A DNA stretch of 64,000 nucleotides from Arcuatula senhousia (lineage: Eukaryota; Mollusca; Bivalvia; Mytilida; Mytilidae): assembly GCA_963971305.1 (NCBI GenBank), contig OZ020304.1, forward strand, positions 19,078,103 to 19,142,102, in the 5' to 3' direction. The number at the start of each line of letters is the position of its first letter. Within the stretch, counting starts at the first letter, position 1. Position numbers and translations under genes: made by a program. Positions 49,221 to 62,412 of the stretch are shown here, piece by piece. The notes beneath the pieces are model-generated. The model was not told the DNA's origin, ran no database searches, and worked only from the letters and a program-made list of their open reading frames with translations.

Positions 49221-51203
49221 GTGTCTGACGACGTCGATAGAGCAAATAGTTTTAATAATTTTTTTGTACTTCAGACAGAGCTTGACGAATCTAACGCTGA
49301 GCTTCCTGAAGTGACAAACCATCTGGAACAACTATTAGAAAACATTGTTTTAGATGAAAGCGAAGTCAGAGATGTCCTGTCAATTCTGAATACAAACAAA
49401 GCTACAGGACCCGACTGTATTAGTCCGAGACTACTAAAAGAGGCGTCTACTGTACTGAAATATCCATTGTGTAAACTTTTTAATCTGTCTCTGCATTTGT
49501 CTGTTTTCCCAACCAAGTGGAAGAGAGCGAATGTAACGCCAGTTTTTAAAAACGGTACTTCAAGCGACGTGAAAAATTATAGACCCATCTCCTTGTTAAA
49601 CATTGTATCAAAATGTTTTGAGAGATGCGTCTATAAACATATTTATAATTTTCTACTAAGAAATAAAACTATCACACCCAGTCAGTCCGGTTTTACTAGA
49701 GGCGACTCCGCTGTAAATCAACTGATAAGCATGTCGGATGACATTGGGAGAGCTCTAGACAATGGTAAAGAAGTCCGAGTCGTATTTTGTGATATTAGTA
49801 AGGCCTTCGATAGGGTTTGGCATAGAGGGTTGTTATATAAGTTACAGAATTATGGTATTGATGGGAAGGTCCTTTTATGGATTAAGAATTATCTATCGGG
49901 GAGAGTCCAGAGGGTAGTTTTAAATGGTGGGTGCTCTGACTGGAAATCCGTAAATGCTGGAGTTCCACAGGGCTCTATACTGGGACCCCTTCTGTTTCTT
50001 TTATTTATAAACGACATTGTTGATGACCTTGGTGTCGCCATCAAGCTATTTGCTGACGATACTAGTTTATATATAGTAGTAGACTCTCCTGATGTAGCTG
50101 CCGACATGCTGAATAGTGATTTAAATAAGATACATCTTTGGTCTACAAAGTGGCTGGTAAAGTTCAACCCACAAAAAACGGAAACATTAACAGTATCACG
50201 GAAATCAGTTAGGCCTATTCATCCACCTTTATACATGAATCAGCATCAGATACAAGAGGTTGTAAACCATAAGCACTTGGGCATCTATTTTTCAAACAAC
50301 GGTTCATGGCATGACCATATCGACTACATCATAAATAAGGCATTTAAGCGAGTAAATTATCTGAGAAGAGTGCGTTTTATCCTTGACCGTTACGTCTTGG
50401 AGAAAATGTATTTTTCATACATAAGACCTATTTTAGAGTATGCGGATGTTGTATGGCATACGAATACTCAGTATATTATTGATAAACTTGAGGCTGTACA
50501 GATTGAGGCTATGAGGATTATTACGGGTGGGACAAAGTTGACGTCATTAGAAAAGCTATACAAGGAAACTGGGTGGGAAAAACTTTCTTCTAGGAGAGAA
50601 AAACATAGACTTATTCTTTTCTATAAGATTGTAAAAGGGAGTACTCCAAATTACCTCGGACAACATGTTCCGAGTTCTGTGGGTAGTAGACACAGACATT
50701 TTACTAGACAAGTTCAAAATATTGTTAATATCCGTACTAGAACAAACCTTTATTCATCCTATTTTTTTCCATTTACTATTAATATGTGGAATAACCTACT
50801 GATAGAAGTACGCAATTCTCCTTCCCTCGGTATCTTTAAAAAAAGTATTGAGGCTGGAAGAGAACTTTGCCCTAAATATTATTATTGTGGCTCTAGACAA
50901 GGTCAAATTTTACATGCCAGACTTCGGATGAACGGAAGCTCTTTAAAAAAGCATCTCTTCGTGCGAGGTCTTGTCAACTCTCCCATGTGCTCGTGTGGTC
51001 ATGCTGATGAATCAACATATCACTATCTTTTCCATTGTACTTTATACAACAGAATTCGAACAGAAACGATTGATAAGATTAATCTAAATTTACCTATAAA
51101 TGTTCATCTACTCTTATTCGGGTCAGATCTAATATCAGTAGAACAAAACATAACATTATTTAAAATTGTTCAACGATACATAATTTTGAGTAAGCGATTT
51201 TAG
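49221..51203 (+). CDS. LINE ORF2, C-terminal part: reverse transcriptase
   Basis: 660 codons from an internal Met; the same frame is open upstream to at least 49083 and encodes sequence (SSKSWWTICNKISDL) that belongs to ORF2, so the Met at 49221 is not a natural start. Reverse transcriptase blocks are intact: YRPISLLNIVSKCFE (120-134), FCDISKAFDRVWH with D191, GVPQGSILGPLL (247-258), and the catalytic FADD at 277-280. A C-terminal Cys/His motif lies at C590, C592, H601 and C606. In a working element this copies RNA into the nicked target. The frame break at about 49115 and the endonuclease change make this copy inactive in cis. Confidence 0.9.
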   Translation: MSDDVDRANSFNNFFVLQTELDESNAELPEVTNHLEQLLENIVLDESEVRDVLSILNTNKATGPDCISPRLLKEASTVLKYPLCKLFNLSLHLSVFPTKWKRANVTPVFKNGTSSDVKNYRPISLLNIVSKCFERCVYKHIYNFLLRNKTITPSQSGFTRGDSAVNQLISMSDDIGRALDNGKEVRVVFCDISKAFDRVWHRGLLYKLQNYGIDGKVLLWIKNYLSGRVQRVVLNGGCSDWKSVNAGVPQGSILGPLLFLLFINDIVDDLGVAIKLFADDTSLYIVVDSPDVAADMLNSDLNKIHLWSTKWLVKFNPQKTETLTVSRKSVRPIHPPLYMNQHQIQEVVNHKHLGIYFSNNGSWHDHIDYIINKAFKRVNYLRRVRFILDRYVLEKMYFSYIRPILEYADVVWHTNTQYIIDKLEAVQIEAMRIITGGTKLTSLEKLYKETGWEKLSSRREKHRLILFYKIVKGSTPNYLGQHVPSSVGSRHRHFTRQVQNIVNIRTRTNLYSSYFFPFTINMWNNLLIEVRNSPSLGIFKKSIEAGRELCPKYYYCGSRQGQILHARLRMNGSSLKKHLFVRGLVNSPMCSCGHADESTYHYLFHCTLYNRIRTETIDKINLNLPINVHLLLFGSDLISVEQNITLFKIVQRYIILSKRF

Positions 51204-51930
51204 AAAACAGCTGCTTTCCTCCTTTTCTTTTTCATTTTCATTTTCTTTTATTCACTTATTTTTTCTATATTTTTTTTCACTAAAACTCATTACAAAGGGA
51301 AATTATATCTTTCCTCACTTTTGATTGTATACACAGTTTCACTGCCAGGCATGCAAAATGATGTAAATAATATATATATGTCTGTTATAACTATAGGAGA
51401 CGGATTAATAGAAGCAAACTTGCTTATTTCCGAATCCTTACGTGTTGTATATATTGTATGTTGTAAAAGATTTATGTTTGTTTTGAAATAAAATATGTTT
51501 AAACTAAGTGGGTTGAGCCAAATTACGGATTACAAAACAAATGTTTAAGTGGGCGGAGCAAACGAACAAAATTTGCTGAAAAACAGATCGTTCTTTATTT
51601 TAGTGCTTACATTTAGCTCTGCTTTTAAACGCTTTAGCGCTTTGATTTTTATCATATACGCGTGAGAATTTTTGCTAAATAACAACTATTGTCTAAGACG
51701 TTTGGTTGAAAGCAAAATTTAAAATGAAGCGGATAAGCTGAATTAAATTATGAACGACTGTATACACGCATCTAATATGTAAAACTGGCGTACAAGATAT
51801 TTTATTTGCAAATCATTGCGCCCAATATTGAGCATATAAAGTAAACTTTAAACGTTTGTATGATTGGTTAAATTATAGTTAAATAATAATCATAATAGTA
51901 ATGAAAACGATGATAAAACAATTGTGTTTA

Positions 51931-52278
51931 TTAAATTAGGTATTTAAAATAAAGGGGAAAGAAAAAGAAACAAACAACAATTACTGTTAGCCCCATGACA
52001 TATTTCTTGAGGAAACACACGGATCCTATATTAATAATAATGATAATAAAAAATTGTTTTCTAATATTATGAAAGGTTGATGTTATTTTAAACAATAGTT
52101 TTATTAAATCTTCAACTTCTGCTAATTTATTTTTGTTTGAGAGATTTTCAAAATTCTTATATTTTTTGGATATTAAAGCAAATAAATCTTTACGTTCATT
52201 TTCATAGATGTTGCATTCGGTAAAAAAGTGTAATTCATCTTCTACAAGATTTGAATTACAAACTTTACATACACGATC
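51931..52278 (-). pseudogene. LINE 3' fragment, mirror copy
   Basis: Mirror of 23395-23742, with the CKVC and HFFTEC residues on the - strand. It lies only about 280 bp from the end of the inserted LINE but is an unrelated, older copy shared by both arms. Confidence 0.75.
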
Positions 52279-52584
52279 CTTAACTTCTAACCCTATTTAT
52301 CTGATCTATATGATCACTTATTCTTAATTTTGTTAATAACTGACGCTGTGATTGATTTCCAATAAAAAGATATTTTTCATTTTCAAATTTAGATTAAAAA
52401 GGTCTATAGTACTCCTTTTGATGTTCTTTTGTCATTGTAAAGGTATAAATAGTAAGAATGTCCGTTAAATGATACTTTGGTGAGTAAATGAAAATTAGTT
52501 ACATTTTTGTTCCATCAAATCTTTCATTGATAGTTTTGTTTGCATGTCAGGACTAAATACACAAACTAATTAAGGTGCACATTT

Positions 52585-52700
52585 TTCTTCTCTGTCTTCG
52601 AAAGTGGAGAGACATATTGTTCGGATTTGTTCGTATGTCCGTTCGTCCGTCCCTCAAGATTATCTTTAAGTTTAAGTGACCTCACCACGAAGGAAGTATG
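52585..52700 (+). repeat. CCGT-type dispersed repeat fragment, mirror copy
   Basis: Mirror of 22973-23088, with GTCCGTTCGTCCGTCCCTC. Confidence 0.5.
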
Positions 52701-53529
52701 GTATCATCATGAAACTTTTAACGCATATACATCAGGGTATGAACAAAAATACTTTACGATGACGGGACATCATATCGTTTGGGCATATATTCTTGAATAT
52801 ATTGTAAAACCAAATAAATGGTGTATTTAGTGACTAAAATGGAAACCAATAACCAAACAGTGCAAAAAAGCGAAAACAATTCGAATAAAAGCGTTCAAAT
52901 ATGAAATAAATTGAACTTTGCGGCAAATAGGAGGTTTTGGCGATTTATTTGAAGGATTTATAGTTGCAATTTCAAAATACTGTTCTATATACATTCGAGA
53001 CAAAATTTTAACCCAACTTTTCGGCCTTTTTATGGATTTTGTTACATGTGACACTTTTTTCAAACATTTAATAAAGGGCGTCCGTTTCGGTAACAAAATG
53101 TCTTTTATTACCATTCAGCTTTCTGAAAAAATTATTTGCATCTATACTAAATCGGTAAAATTAAAAAAATCAGTGGGCCTCAACCTTAACTTATGTCCTT
53201 TGAGTGTATGTTTGTTGGATATGGAACTTTGTTGTAATTTGCATTTCTAACATCCGTGAAGGTAAGCGCTGCTGGTGAGGTGTTAAGACCCCCAAGTTAG
53301 CCCGCTCCAGCATCAACACTTTTGTGTTGAAGAACATATCAAACCTATAAATCCGTTTAAATTTCTAATTGTCTTCACCCTAAGGTTCTGCTTACACCAG
53401 ACGTAGATTGATATTAGTCATAATTTTGTAATCCTGTTCGGTAGTTTTTGTTTTATTATTCAATGTTCTTCGCAATCTGATTAGTTAGTATAATGTTTGG
53501 TCTTTTTCAATATCTTGGTTAGTGCTCAT

Positions 53530-53553
53530 CTGAAAAGTCTTAAATAGACGAAA
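53530..53553 (+). ncRNA. degenerate hammerhead-like core, mirror copy
   Basis: CTGAAAA (53530-53536), stem-loop GTCT-TAAAT-AGAC (53537-53549), GAAA (53550-53553), then CGCGCATCAGGC. Identical to the left arm. Confidence 0.5.
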
Positions 53554-53683
53554 CGCGCATCAGGCTTAGCGAAATTTATTATCTGGAAACTTTTTTTTAA
53601 TAGTATCTAATAAAACTTAGACATGTTTTAGAAAATAATAAATACAATAGTCCATAAACGGACACATTTATAAACATTAACTT

Positions 53684-54838
53684 CTATTCTGACAAATCTT
53701 AGACCAACAATGTCTATATGTATAATAAATGAAAACAGTCCAAACGCTTACATAGTACATGTGAAGGACTTGGAGCTGTTCTTGACAAACCTTAGATCAA
53801 TAACCCTTCTTTATGTAGTATAATAGACAATAGTCTATACGCTTATATATTACAGGTGAAGGACTAGGAGCTTTTCTTGACAAACCATAGACCTACAACA
53901 CTTCTGTATGCAGTATAATGGGCAACAGTCCATACGCTTATATCATGAGAACACATGGAGGACTGGGAGATATTCTTCACAAACCTTAGACCAATAACCC
54001 TTCTATATGCAGTATAATAGGCAACAGTCCATACGATTATATATAGTACACGTGAAGGACTGGGAGGTGTTCTTGACAAACCTTAGATCAATAACCCTTC
54101 TTTATGTAGTATAATAGACAATAGTCCATACGCTTATATATTACTGGTGAAGGACTAGGGGCTTTTCTTGACAAACCTTAGACCTACAACACTTCTATAT
54201 GCAGTATAATGGGCAACAGTCCATACGCTTATATCATGAGAACACATGAAGGACTGGGAGATATTCTTCACAAACCTTAGACCAATAACCCCTTTATATG
54301 CAGTATAATGGGCAACAGTCCATACGCTTATATAGTACACGTGAAGGACTGGGAGATGTTCTTGACAAACCTTAGATCAATAACCCTTCTTTATGTAGTA
54401 TAATAGACAATAGTCCATACGCTTATATATTACAGGTGAAGGACTAGGAGCTTTTCTTGACAAACCTTAGACCAACAACACTTTTATATGCAGTATAATG
54501 GGCAACAGTCCATACGCTTATATAGTACACGTGAAGGACCGGCAGCTTTTCTTGACAAACCTTAGATCAATGTGCCTTCTATATGTAGTGTAATAGACAA
54601 TAGTCCATACGCTTATATATTACAGGTGAAGGACTAGGAGCTTTTCTTGACAAACCTTAGACCAACAACACTTTTATATGCAGTATAATGGGCAACAGTC
54701 CATACGCTTATATCATGGGTACACACGAAGGACTGGGAGCTATTCTTCACAAACCTTAGATAAACAACCCTTCTATATGCAGTATATAATGGGCAACAGT
54801 CCATAGACTTCTATTGTATGTACGACTGGCAGCTATTC
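53684..54838 (-). repeat. satellite B array, mirror copy
   Basis: Mirror of 20837-21991 with the same number of monomers and isolated substitutions (for example at about 53956-53958). Confidence 0.9.
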
Positions 54839-55893
54839 TTGCTTTATTTTTTAATGCAAATCTTATATCCCCTTTTGAAAAGATGTTTATCACATACGTA
54901 AAGGGGTGTTGTCTCCCTGTCTGTGTGGTCTTTTTTTTTTGTCATGATGTGTCTTTCGGATTTACAGAACTAATGGAGTTGTGTCATTCAATTGTTCCAT
55001 TTGTACACCTTTGCTTCTTGCAATTTAAAATATTGGTCTTAAAAGAGCTGAATAAAATACCATATAACACCTAAGAGGGGTCAGTCCAACTGTTTTTTAA
55101 GCTGAAGATTTAAGCAAGCAAAAATCTTTTTTTTATCTGCAATAGTTTTCACTATAAGCAAATAACTCAATTGTCAACCTTTAAATGGGATCAAAACACA
55201 TAAAGGGTTCATCTGAAATTTCGGTTAAATGGAGACTTTGGCAGGTAGGATCCGCTTACTCTTCCTTAGCACCTGAGTTCACTCTTGTTACAACTTGATT
55301 TGATTTGTTGATTTCTGTTCGTTTTTTTTTAAGTTTTGTATTTACTCGTGCTGTTCTTGTTCTATTAACCGGTTTTGAAGTTGCCCTTTCATACTTTTGA
55401 CACTAGAATGCCCCATTGATTTCTCTTTGCTTCTTGGTAGAACTTCTGATTCTAAAGAGCATTATATAGAACCTTAAGAATTTTTAAATTAAATATAATT
55501 CCTGAGCTAAATGCCATTTTAGGTGAATTCACCATATCTTCTATTTTTAGTAACAGTGACCATGTATTTGGAGGGTCAAAAATTGAAACTCACATTTTGT
55601 GCAAGGTACCCTAAGGATCTTGTTTAAGCAAATTGAGTTCATGTTGCTGATTGGGGTTTGGTTGTTTTATGTTTCCCGTTGTGGTGTTTTAATGTTGACT
55701 GATTTTGTCTTTGTCTTTTTGGATTAACAATATTTGATTCCCCTTCGGTACACCTTTGCTTCTATCAATCATACCAAGTTTCCTTAAATTCTATCAAAAT
55801 ATTAGATAATTGAAAAACAAACAGACAACAGACACCAAGTCATGGAAATATCTCCCATGGACCTTGGGTCCAGGTGAACTTATATGTAAAGGT
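54839..55893. other. mirror of dispersed-repeat stretch, no gene
   Basis: Mirror of 19781-20836. The open frame 54814-55074 is not supported by any motif. Confidence 0.5.
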
Positions 55894-56077
55894 GATAACA
55901 AATTGATTAAATTAATTTATTGTTATAATGATAAGTTTCATAGACAGACTTAAACAATTCATGAAAAATATTCTGATAAATGTTTTATTTTCATCAACCC
56001 TTGGATGCACCATAGTTGATCTTTGATTCTTTAGTGTAGGATATTCTCTTCCACCAATGTCAATTGGGCAATAGAAA
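55894..56077 (-). other. terminal exon-like sequence, mirror copy
   Basis: Mirror of 19597-19780. Confidence 0.45.
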
Positions 56078-56369
56078 CTGTAAAAAAAGAATATAAGTGA
56101 ACAAATTTAAAAATATTTGTCAACATGGATATACGTTTATTGCTGATTTTTTTTTTAATTATAGTAGCTTTAAGACAATGAATAGTTCACTGGTCAGTCT
56201 TCTGTCACATGAGATGAGAATAGATCTTTTTTAAATATTCAACATGATTTTGGTTTTTTTTCTTATAAGTTAAAATTTTTAACACTTCACCAATGTTTTA
56301 TTTTTTAATTGCTTTATTTTTTAACCTTTAAAAAAACAAATCTGCCAAGATGGTCATTAAATGGCTCAC

Positions 56370-56437
56370 CTTTTGAACTAATCTAATTGTCTATCAATAA
56401 CCCTTTCATCACAGTCAACACCTTTCTCTATAGATTC
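56370..56437 (-). other. exon-like sequence, mirror copy
   Basis: Mirror of 19237-19304; donor and acceptor dinucleotides kept. Confidence 0.4.
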
Positions 56438-56585
56438 CTACAAATAAGATAAAATAAAAATGAATTGTTTGCATTTGAGTTGAGTCTTCCACCCAGAGGT
56501 TGATTAATCTGCCCTTTTTAACAGTATATTAAAAAATACAACAAAACTATGAAATATATGTGGAATTTCCCAAATGATATACTAT

Positions 56586-57233
56586 ATTAAGGTTCATTGA
56601 TACTGTAGAGATAGGATGGTCATACATGTAGTCATATTCTATTGCTTTATGCTTTTCATATCTAAATGGTTTTTGCATGGAGACATTAAGATTCATCTTT
56701 ACACTTTGGAAAAAATGACTGATATTTCACGTTTTTTTTTTTCAGTCTATGTGGAACCTTAGCTACACATTTAATCACTTAATAAGGCGTAGCAGCGTCT
56801 AGATAAATAATTTTTGCATAAAGTTTTAGTATTTTGTAGGTGTAAACTTGATCCGTTTTGCCGGAGCATTTTCTTTGCGTCTTTCAGTTCACCCAAATAT
56901 AGCCAAATATCAACCTTGCCCTGTCATTTGGCCTCCACGTGCAAGGTAGTTCTGTTATTGGTGTTATTAAATCTACTCACAATTGGATTTATAGAAGGTT
57001 ATTAAGGGGTAATTCATGCTTTATATAAGGTACAATTTGAACGGAAAGAAAATGACTGGAGAAAACAACAAGATTTATCTTGCGAAAAAGAAGGGAAAAT
57101 GATCAGCAATTTTTATATCTAGACACTGCTACACTTTATTTTTTATTTCTATGTGTAGTTTAAGTCGTACATAGACTAGAAAAATAGGTCAAATATCTAC
57201 CATTTTATTCGAAGTGTAACCATGAACCTTAAT
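56586..57233. mobile_element. ATTAAGGTTCAT-ended MITE-like element, mirror copy
   Basis: Mirror of 18442-19088. Confidence 0.65.
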
Positions 57234-57675
57234 AAATGAAATGTTGTTTTGTGCATTTATGGATGTCTATATTTATTTTACTTAAATAATTAAATCTTGA
57301 CAAAATAAAGCATTCAAGTTTACAGTTATATTTCATGAACTTCAAATCAATTGAATAGCTTTTTTCATAACATATGCAATAATAATCCTTTGTATTACTC
57401 TACACTGCAAGCCCATGCTGTGTATAAAATGACAGTTGGACTGACAATATTATACATTTACATATAGTCTAGTGGTATTGTTTGCTACAGTCAAAGAGGT
57501 ATATAATGTGAGTGTTGGACTAACTATATATGTTATACATGTACATTCGTACTTGTAATATTCTTATATGTGGTTTCAGTGTTTTGCAGTCCATACTGTA
57601 TATAATATGTCAGTTGGACTGACAATTAAATACAAGTTCATTTAGTCTTGTGATATTCTTATGTGTGGTACTGCA

Positions 57676-59155
57676 CCCTTACCAAAAACAACTAACATGT
57701 ACCATATGAGAATCTAATATGTTTTCTCATGTTAGTTTCTAACATTATTTTCTTACGAGTTTTTTAACATGCAAATGAGGTTAGAAACCATATTAGAATT
57801 TTAAGCCAGGATGTTAGAAACTAACCTAATTTGCATGTTAAAAATCTCGCGAGGTCATTCTAACATGAGATCTCATATGAGAATTACCTTAAAAAGAAAT
57901 TCGGTATTCAGAAATAAATCTTACGTGAAAAAATTTTCCTCACATGAGGAAATTTCTCACTTCTTTTACTCACGTGAGAAATTTAAAAAAGGCGTAAAAT
58001 AAGATAATAACCAGGAATAAGGGCCTTACTTAATTCTGAATACATACATGTAACATGTTTGTGCTACATGTACATAACTAAACAATTTGGTTACACTAAA
58101 ATGCTAAATGTGTCATTTGTTTAAACTTTATAGACCATCATGCCTAGATTATATTCACATTGAGAATAGAATTAAGATTAATATAAAATGAAGACTTAAT
58201 AATTATAATACTCATTATTTCATGTACATGTACGACAATCAAAATATATACAGGTAAAAAAATGAAGCATATACCTTTAAATAAATAAATGATATAGATA
58301 TAACATGATAAAGTAAATGATGCTATTTTAATTTTCTATACTAGTTGTTCTAAAGTAATTTAATTAAAATGTTTCAATAATAATAACATTCAATTTTGAA
58401 TAATGTAGTATTATGTCCAAAATTCCCATACTAATTGTGCCTCTATTAATTAGTTGCATTTTATTTTTTAAGATGCTTTTAACAGTCATTTACATATAAA
58501 TTAATCTCTCAAAACAACATGTATGCATTTAATAAATATAAATTACCTTTATTTGAAATCATAAATCCTTACAAAAAACTTTTAAGTCTATTAGATCAAG
58601 ACACATTCTTCTTGCATCTTCTTGTAAATTTTCAATTTTCAAAATGTGTAACAAAATGAATTTGATTGGATCAAAACAATTTCCTGTTAAATGCATCATG
58701 GGCATAAAATATGAAAATTCTAACATAATTCTCATGTTAGAAATTTCATCTTAGAAATATAATGAGTATTCTGCAAAACTTAATTTCCTAAATTTTCTAT
58801 GCTTTTATTTCTAACATAAATCTCATATGAGAAATCTGATTTGTGATTTTTCCATATATCTTCTGTTAGAATTGAGAACTCAAAATTTCTATGTCCAAAT
58901 TTCTAACTTGAATCTAACATAAGAAAGAAGAACTTTGAAAAAAATCTGTTAAAACCTTGATGGTTGGAATTATTTCTAACATACTCGTTGAAAATCTAAC
59001 ATCAGCATCATGCGAGGACCGTGTTAGAAATTTCCTTCATATATGAACTACCAATTTCCTCACATAAGCAAACTAATTTGCATAGGAATCTTGTATGAAT
59101 CTTGTAAGTTTCTTATGAGATTCATATAAGAACTTGTTAGTGGTTTCTGTACGGG
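57676..59155. mobile_element. 1480-bp fold-back element, right arm only
   Basis: The left arm is uninterrupted at 17999/18000. The ends are imperfect inverted repeats (CCCTTACCAAAAACAACTAA against CCCGTACAGAAACCACTAAC read inward). The interior is packed with variants of CTCATGTTAGAAA and TTTCTAACATGAG in both orientations, so it can fold extensively; a clear stem pairs TTTTTTAACATGCAAATGAG (57763) with its complement near 57830. CCTCACATGAGG and CTCACGTGAG are further small palindromes. No clear target duplication and no coding capacity; the open frame 57811-58002 translates repeats. Confidence 0.8.
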
Positions 59156-62100
59156 TGTGTGCTGCATTCCATGCTGTATATAATATGTAAGTTGTACAGA
59201 CAATGTTATACATGTACACATAACTTTAGTATAGTTATATGTGGTATAACATGCTACAGTTCAAGAGGTATTTAATATGACAGTTGGACTGAATATGTTA
59301 TACATGTACATGTTTTCTTCATTGTGATATTGTTAAATGTGGAATTATATGCTACAGTCCAAAACGTATATAATATGACAGTTTAACTGACTATATACAA
59401 ATACATGTAGCCTGTTAATATTGTTGCATAGGGCATTATATGCCAAAGTCCATGCTGTATACAATATTTCAGTTGGACTGACATTGTTATACATGTACAT
59501 GCAGCTTTGGTATTAATCTAGTATGTGGTATTATATGTAACAGTCTGTGTGGTATATAATGTGTCTGTTGGACTGACATTGTTATACATGTACATGCAGC
59601 ATTGGTATTGATCTAGTATGTGGTATTATATGTAACAGTCTGTGTGGTATATAATGTGTCTGTTGGACTGACAATGTTGTACATGTACATGCAGCATTGA
59701 TATTGATCTAGTATGTGGTATTATATGTAACAGTCTGTGTGGTATATAATGTGTCTGTTGGACTGACAATGTTATACGTGTACATGCAGCTTTGGTATTA
59801 ATCTAATATGTGGTATTATATGTAACAGTCTGTGTGGTATATAATGTGTCTGTTGGACTGACATTGTTATACATGTACATGCAGCTTTGGTATTAATCTA
59901 ATATGTGGTATTATATGTAACAGTCTGTGTGGTATATAATGTGTCTGTTGGACTGACATTGTTATACATGTACATGCAGCTTTGGTATTAATCTAATATG
60001 TGGTATTATATTTAACAGTCTGTGTGGTATATAATGTGTCTGTTGGACTGACAATGTTGTACATGTACATGCAGCATTGATATTGATCTAGTATGTGGTA
60101 TTATATGTAACAGTCTGTGTGGTATATAATGTGTCTGTTGGACTGACATTGTTATACATGTACATGCAGCTTTGGTATTAATCTAATATGTGGTATTATA
60201 TGTAACAGTCTGTGTGGTATATAATGTGTCTGTTGGACTGACATTGTTATACATGTACATGCAGCTTTGGTATTAATCTAATATGTGGTATTATATGTAA
60301 CAGTCTGTGTGGTATATAATGTGTCTGTTGGACTGACAATGTTATACATGTACATGCAGCTTTGGTATTGATCTAGTATGTGGTATTATATGTAACAGTC
60401 TGTGTGGTATATAATGTGTCTGTTGGACTGACAATGTTATACATTTACATTCAGCTTTGGTATTGATCTAGTATGTGGTATTATATGTAACATTCTGTGT
60501 GGTATATACATGTAATGTGTCTGTTGGACTGACATTGTTATACATGTACATGCAGCTTTGGTATTAATCTAGTATGTGGTATTATATGTAACAGTCTGTG
60601 TGGTATATAATGTGTCTCTTGGACTGATAATGTTATACATGTACATGCAGCTTTGGTATTGATCTAGTATGTGGTATTATATGTAACAGTCTGTGTGGTA
60701 TATAATGTGTCTGTTGGACTGACAATGTTATACATGTACATGCAGCTTTGGTATTGATCTAGTATGTGGTATTATATGTAACAGTCTGTGTGGTATATAA
60801 TGTGTCTGTTGGACTGACATTGTTATACATGTACATGCAGCTTTGGTATTAATCTAATATGTGGTATTATATGTAACAGTCTGTGTGGTATATAATGTGT
60901 CTGTTGGACTGACAATGTTATACATGTACATGCAGCTTTGGTATTGATCTAGTATGTGGTATTATATGTAACAGTCTGTGTGGTATATAATGTGTCTGTT
61001 GGACTGACATTGTTATACATGTACATGCAGCTTTGGTATTAATCTAATATGTGGTATTATATGTAACAGTCTGTGTGGTATATAATGTGTCTGTTGGACT
61101 GACATTGTTATACATGTACATGCAGCTTTGGTATTAATCTAATATGTGGTATTATATGTAACAGTCTGTGTGGTATATAATGTGTCTGTTGGACTGACAT
61201 TGTTATACATGTACATGCAGCTTTGGTATTAATCTAATATGTGGTATTATATGTAACAGTCTGTGTGGTATATAATGTGTCTGTTGGACTGACAATGTTG
61301 TACATGTACATGCAGCATTGATATTGATCTAGTATGTGGTATTATATGTAACAGTCTGTGTGGTATATAATGTGTCTGTTGGACTGACAATGTTATACGT
61401 GTACATGCAGCTTTGGTATTAATCTAATATGTGGTATTATATGTAACAGTCTGTGTGGTATATAATGTGTCTGTTGGACTGACATTGTTATACATGTACA
61501 TGCAGCTTTGGTATTAATCTAATATGTGGTATTATATGTAACAGTCTGTGTGGTATATAATGTGTCTGTTGGACTGACATTGTTATACATGTACATGCAG
61601 CTTTGGTATTAATCTAATATGTGGTATTATATGTAACAGTCTGTGTGGTATATAATGTGTCTGTTGGACTGACAATGTTATACATGTACATGCAGCTTTG
61701 GTATTGATCTAGTATGTGGTATTATATGTAACAGTCTGTGTGGTATATAATGTGTCTGTTGGACTGACAATGTTATACATTTACATTCAGCTTTGGTATT
61801 GATCTAGTATGTGGTATTATATGTAACATTCTGTGTGGTATATACATGTAATGTGTCTGTTGGACTGACATTGTTATACATGTACATGCAGCTTTGGTAT
61901 TAATCTAGTATGTGGTATTATATGTAACAGTCTGTGTGGTATATAATGTGTCTCTTGGACTGATAATGTTATACATGTACATGCAGCTTTGGTATTGATC
62001 TAGTATGTGGTATTATATGTAACAGTCTGTGTGGTATATAATGTGTCTGTTGGACTGACAATGTTATACATGTACATGCAGCTTTGGTATTGATCTAGTA

Positions 62101-62412
62101 TGTGGTATTATATGTAACAGTCTGTGTGGTATATAATGTGTCTGTTGGACTGACATTGTTATACATGTACATGCAGCTTTGGTATTAATCTAATATGTGG
62201 TATTATATGTAACAGTCTGTGTGGTATATAATGTGTCTGTTGGACTGACAATGTTATACATGTACATGCAGCTTTGGTATTGATCTAGTATGTGGTATAA
62301 TATGTAACAGTCTGTGTTGTATATAATGTGTCTGTTGGACTGACATTGTTATACATGTACATGCAGCTTTGGTATTAATCTAGTACATTGTATGTGGTAT
62401 TATATGTAACAG

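Larger units (their letters stand above)
46248..51505 (+). mobile_element. CR1/Jockey-type LINE, nearly full length, broken
   Basis: A 5258-bp body with ORF1 then ORF2 in the same direction and AATAAA at 51487-51492 near the 3' end, flanked by the direct repeat AAGTGGGTTGAG as probable target-site duplication. No poly-A tail is visible, in line with CR1-like elements. ORF2 is split by a frame change near 49115. The clade comes from motif style (APE-type endonuclease, reverse transcriptase with FADD, 2A-like leader); CR1 versus Jockey is not resolved. Confidence 0.8.
45939..51650 (+). mobile_element. right-arm-specific 5.7-kb insertion carrying a LINE
   Basis: The left arm has GATTA, eight T and ATCAT as an intact site (24021-24036 in complement). 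Here the T run is split by about 5.7 kb starting GAGCAGAGCTC and ending CTTTGATTTTT. AGCAGAGCT near the start and AGCTCTGCT near the end (about 51616) are inverted. The LINE body seems bounded by a 12-bp direct repeat AAGTGGGTTGAG (46236-46247 and 51506-51517), which leaves about 430 bp of a separate older insert around it. The exact ends in the T run are ambiguous. Confidence 0.8.
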
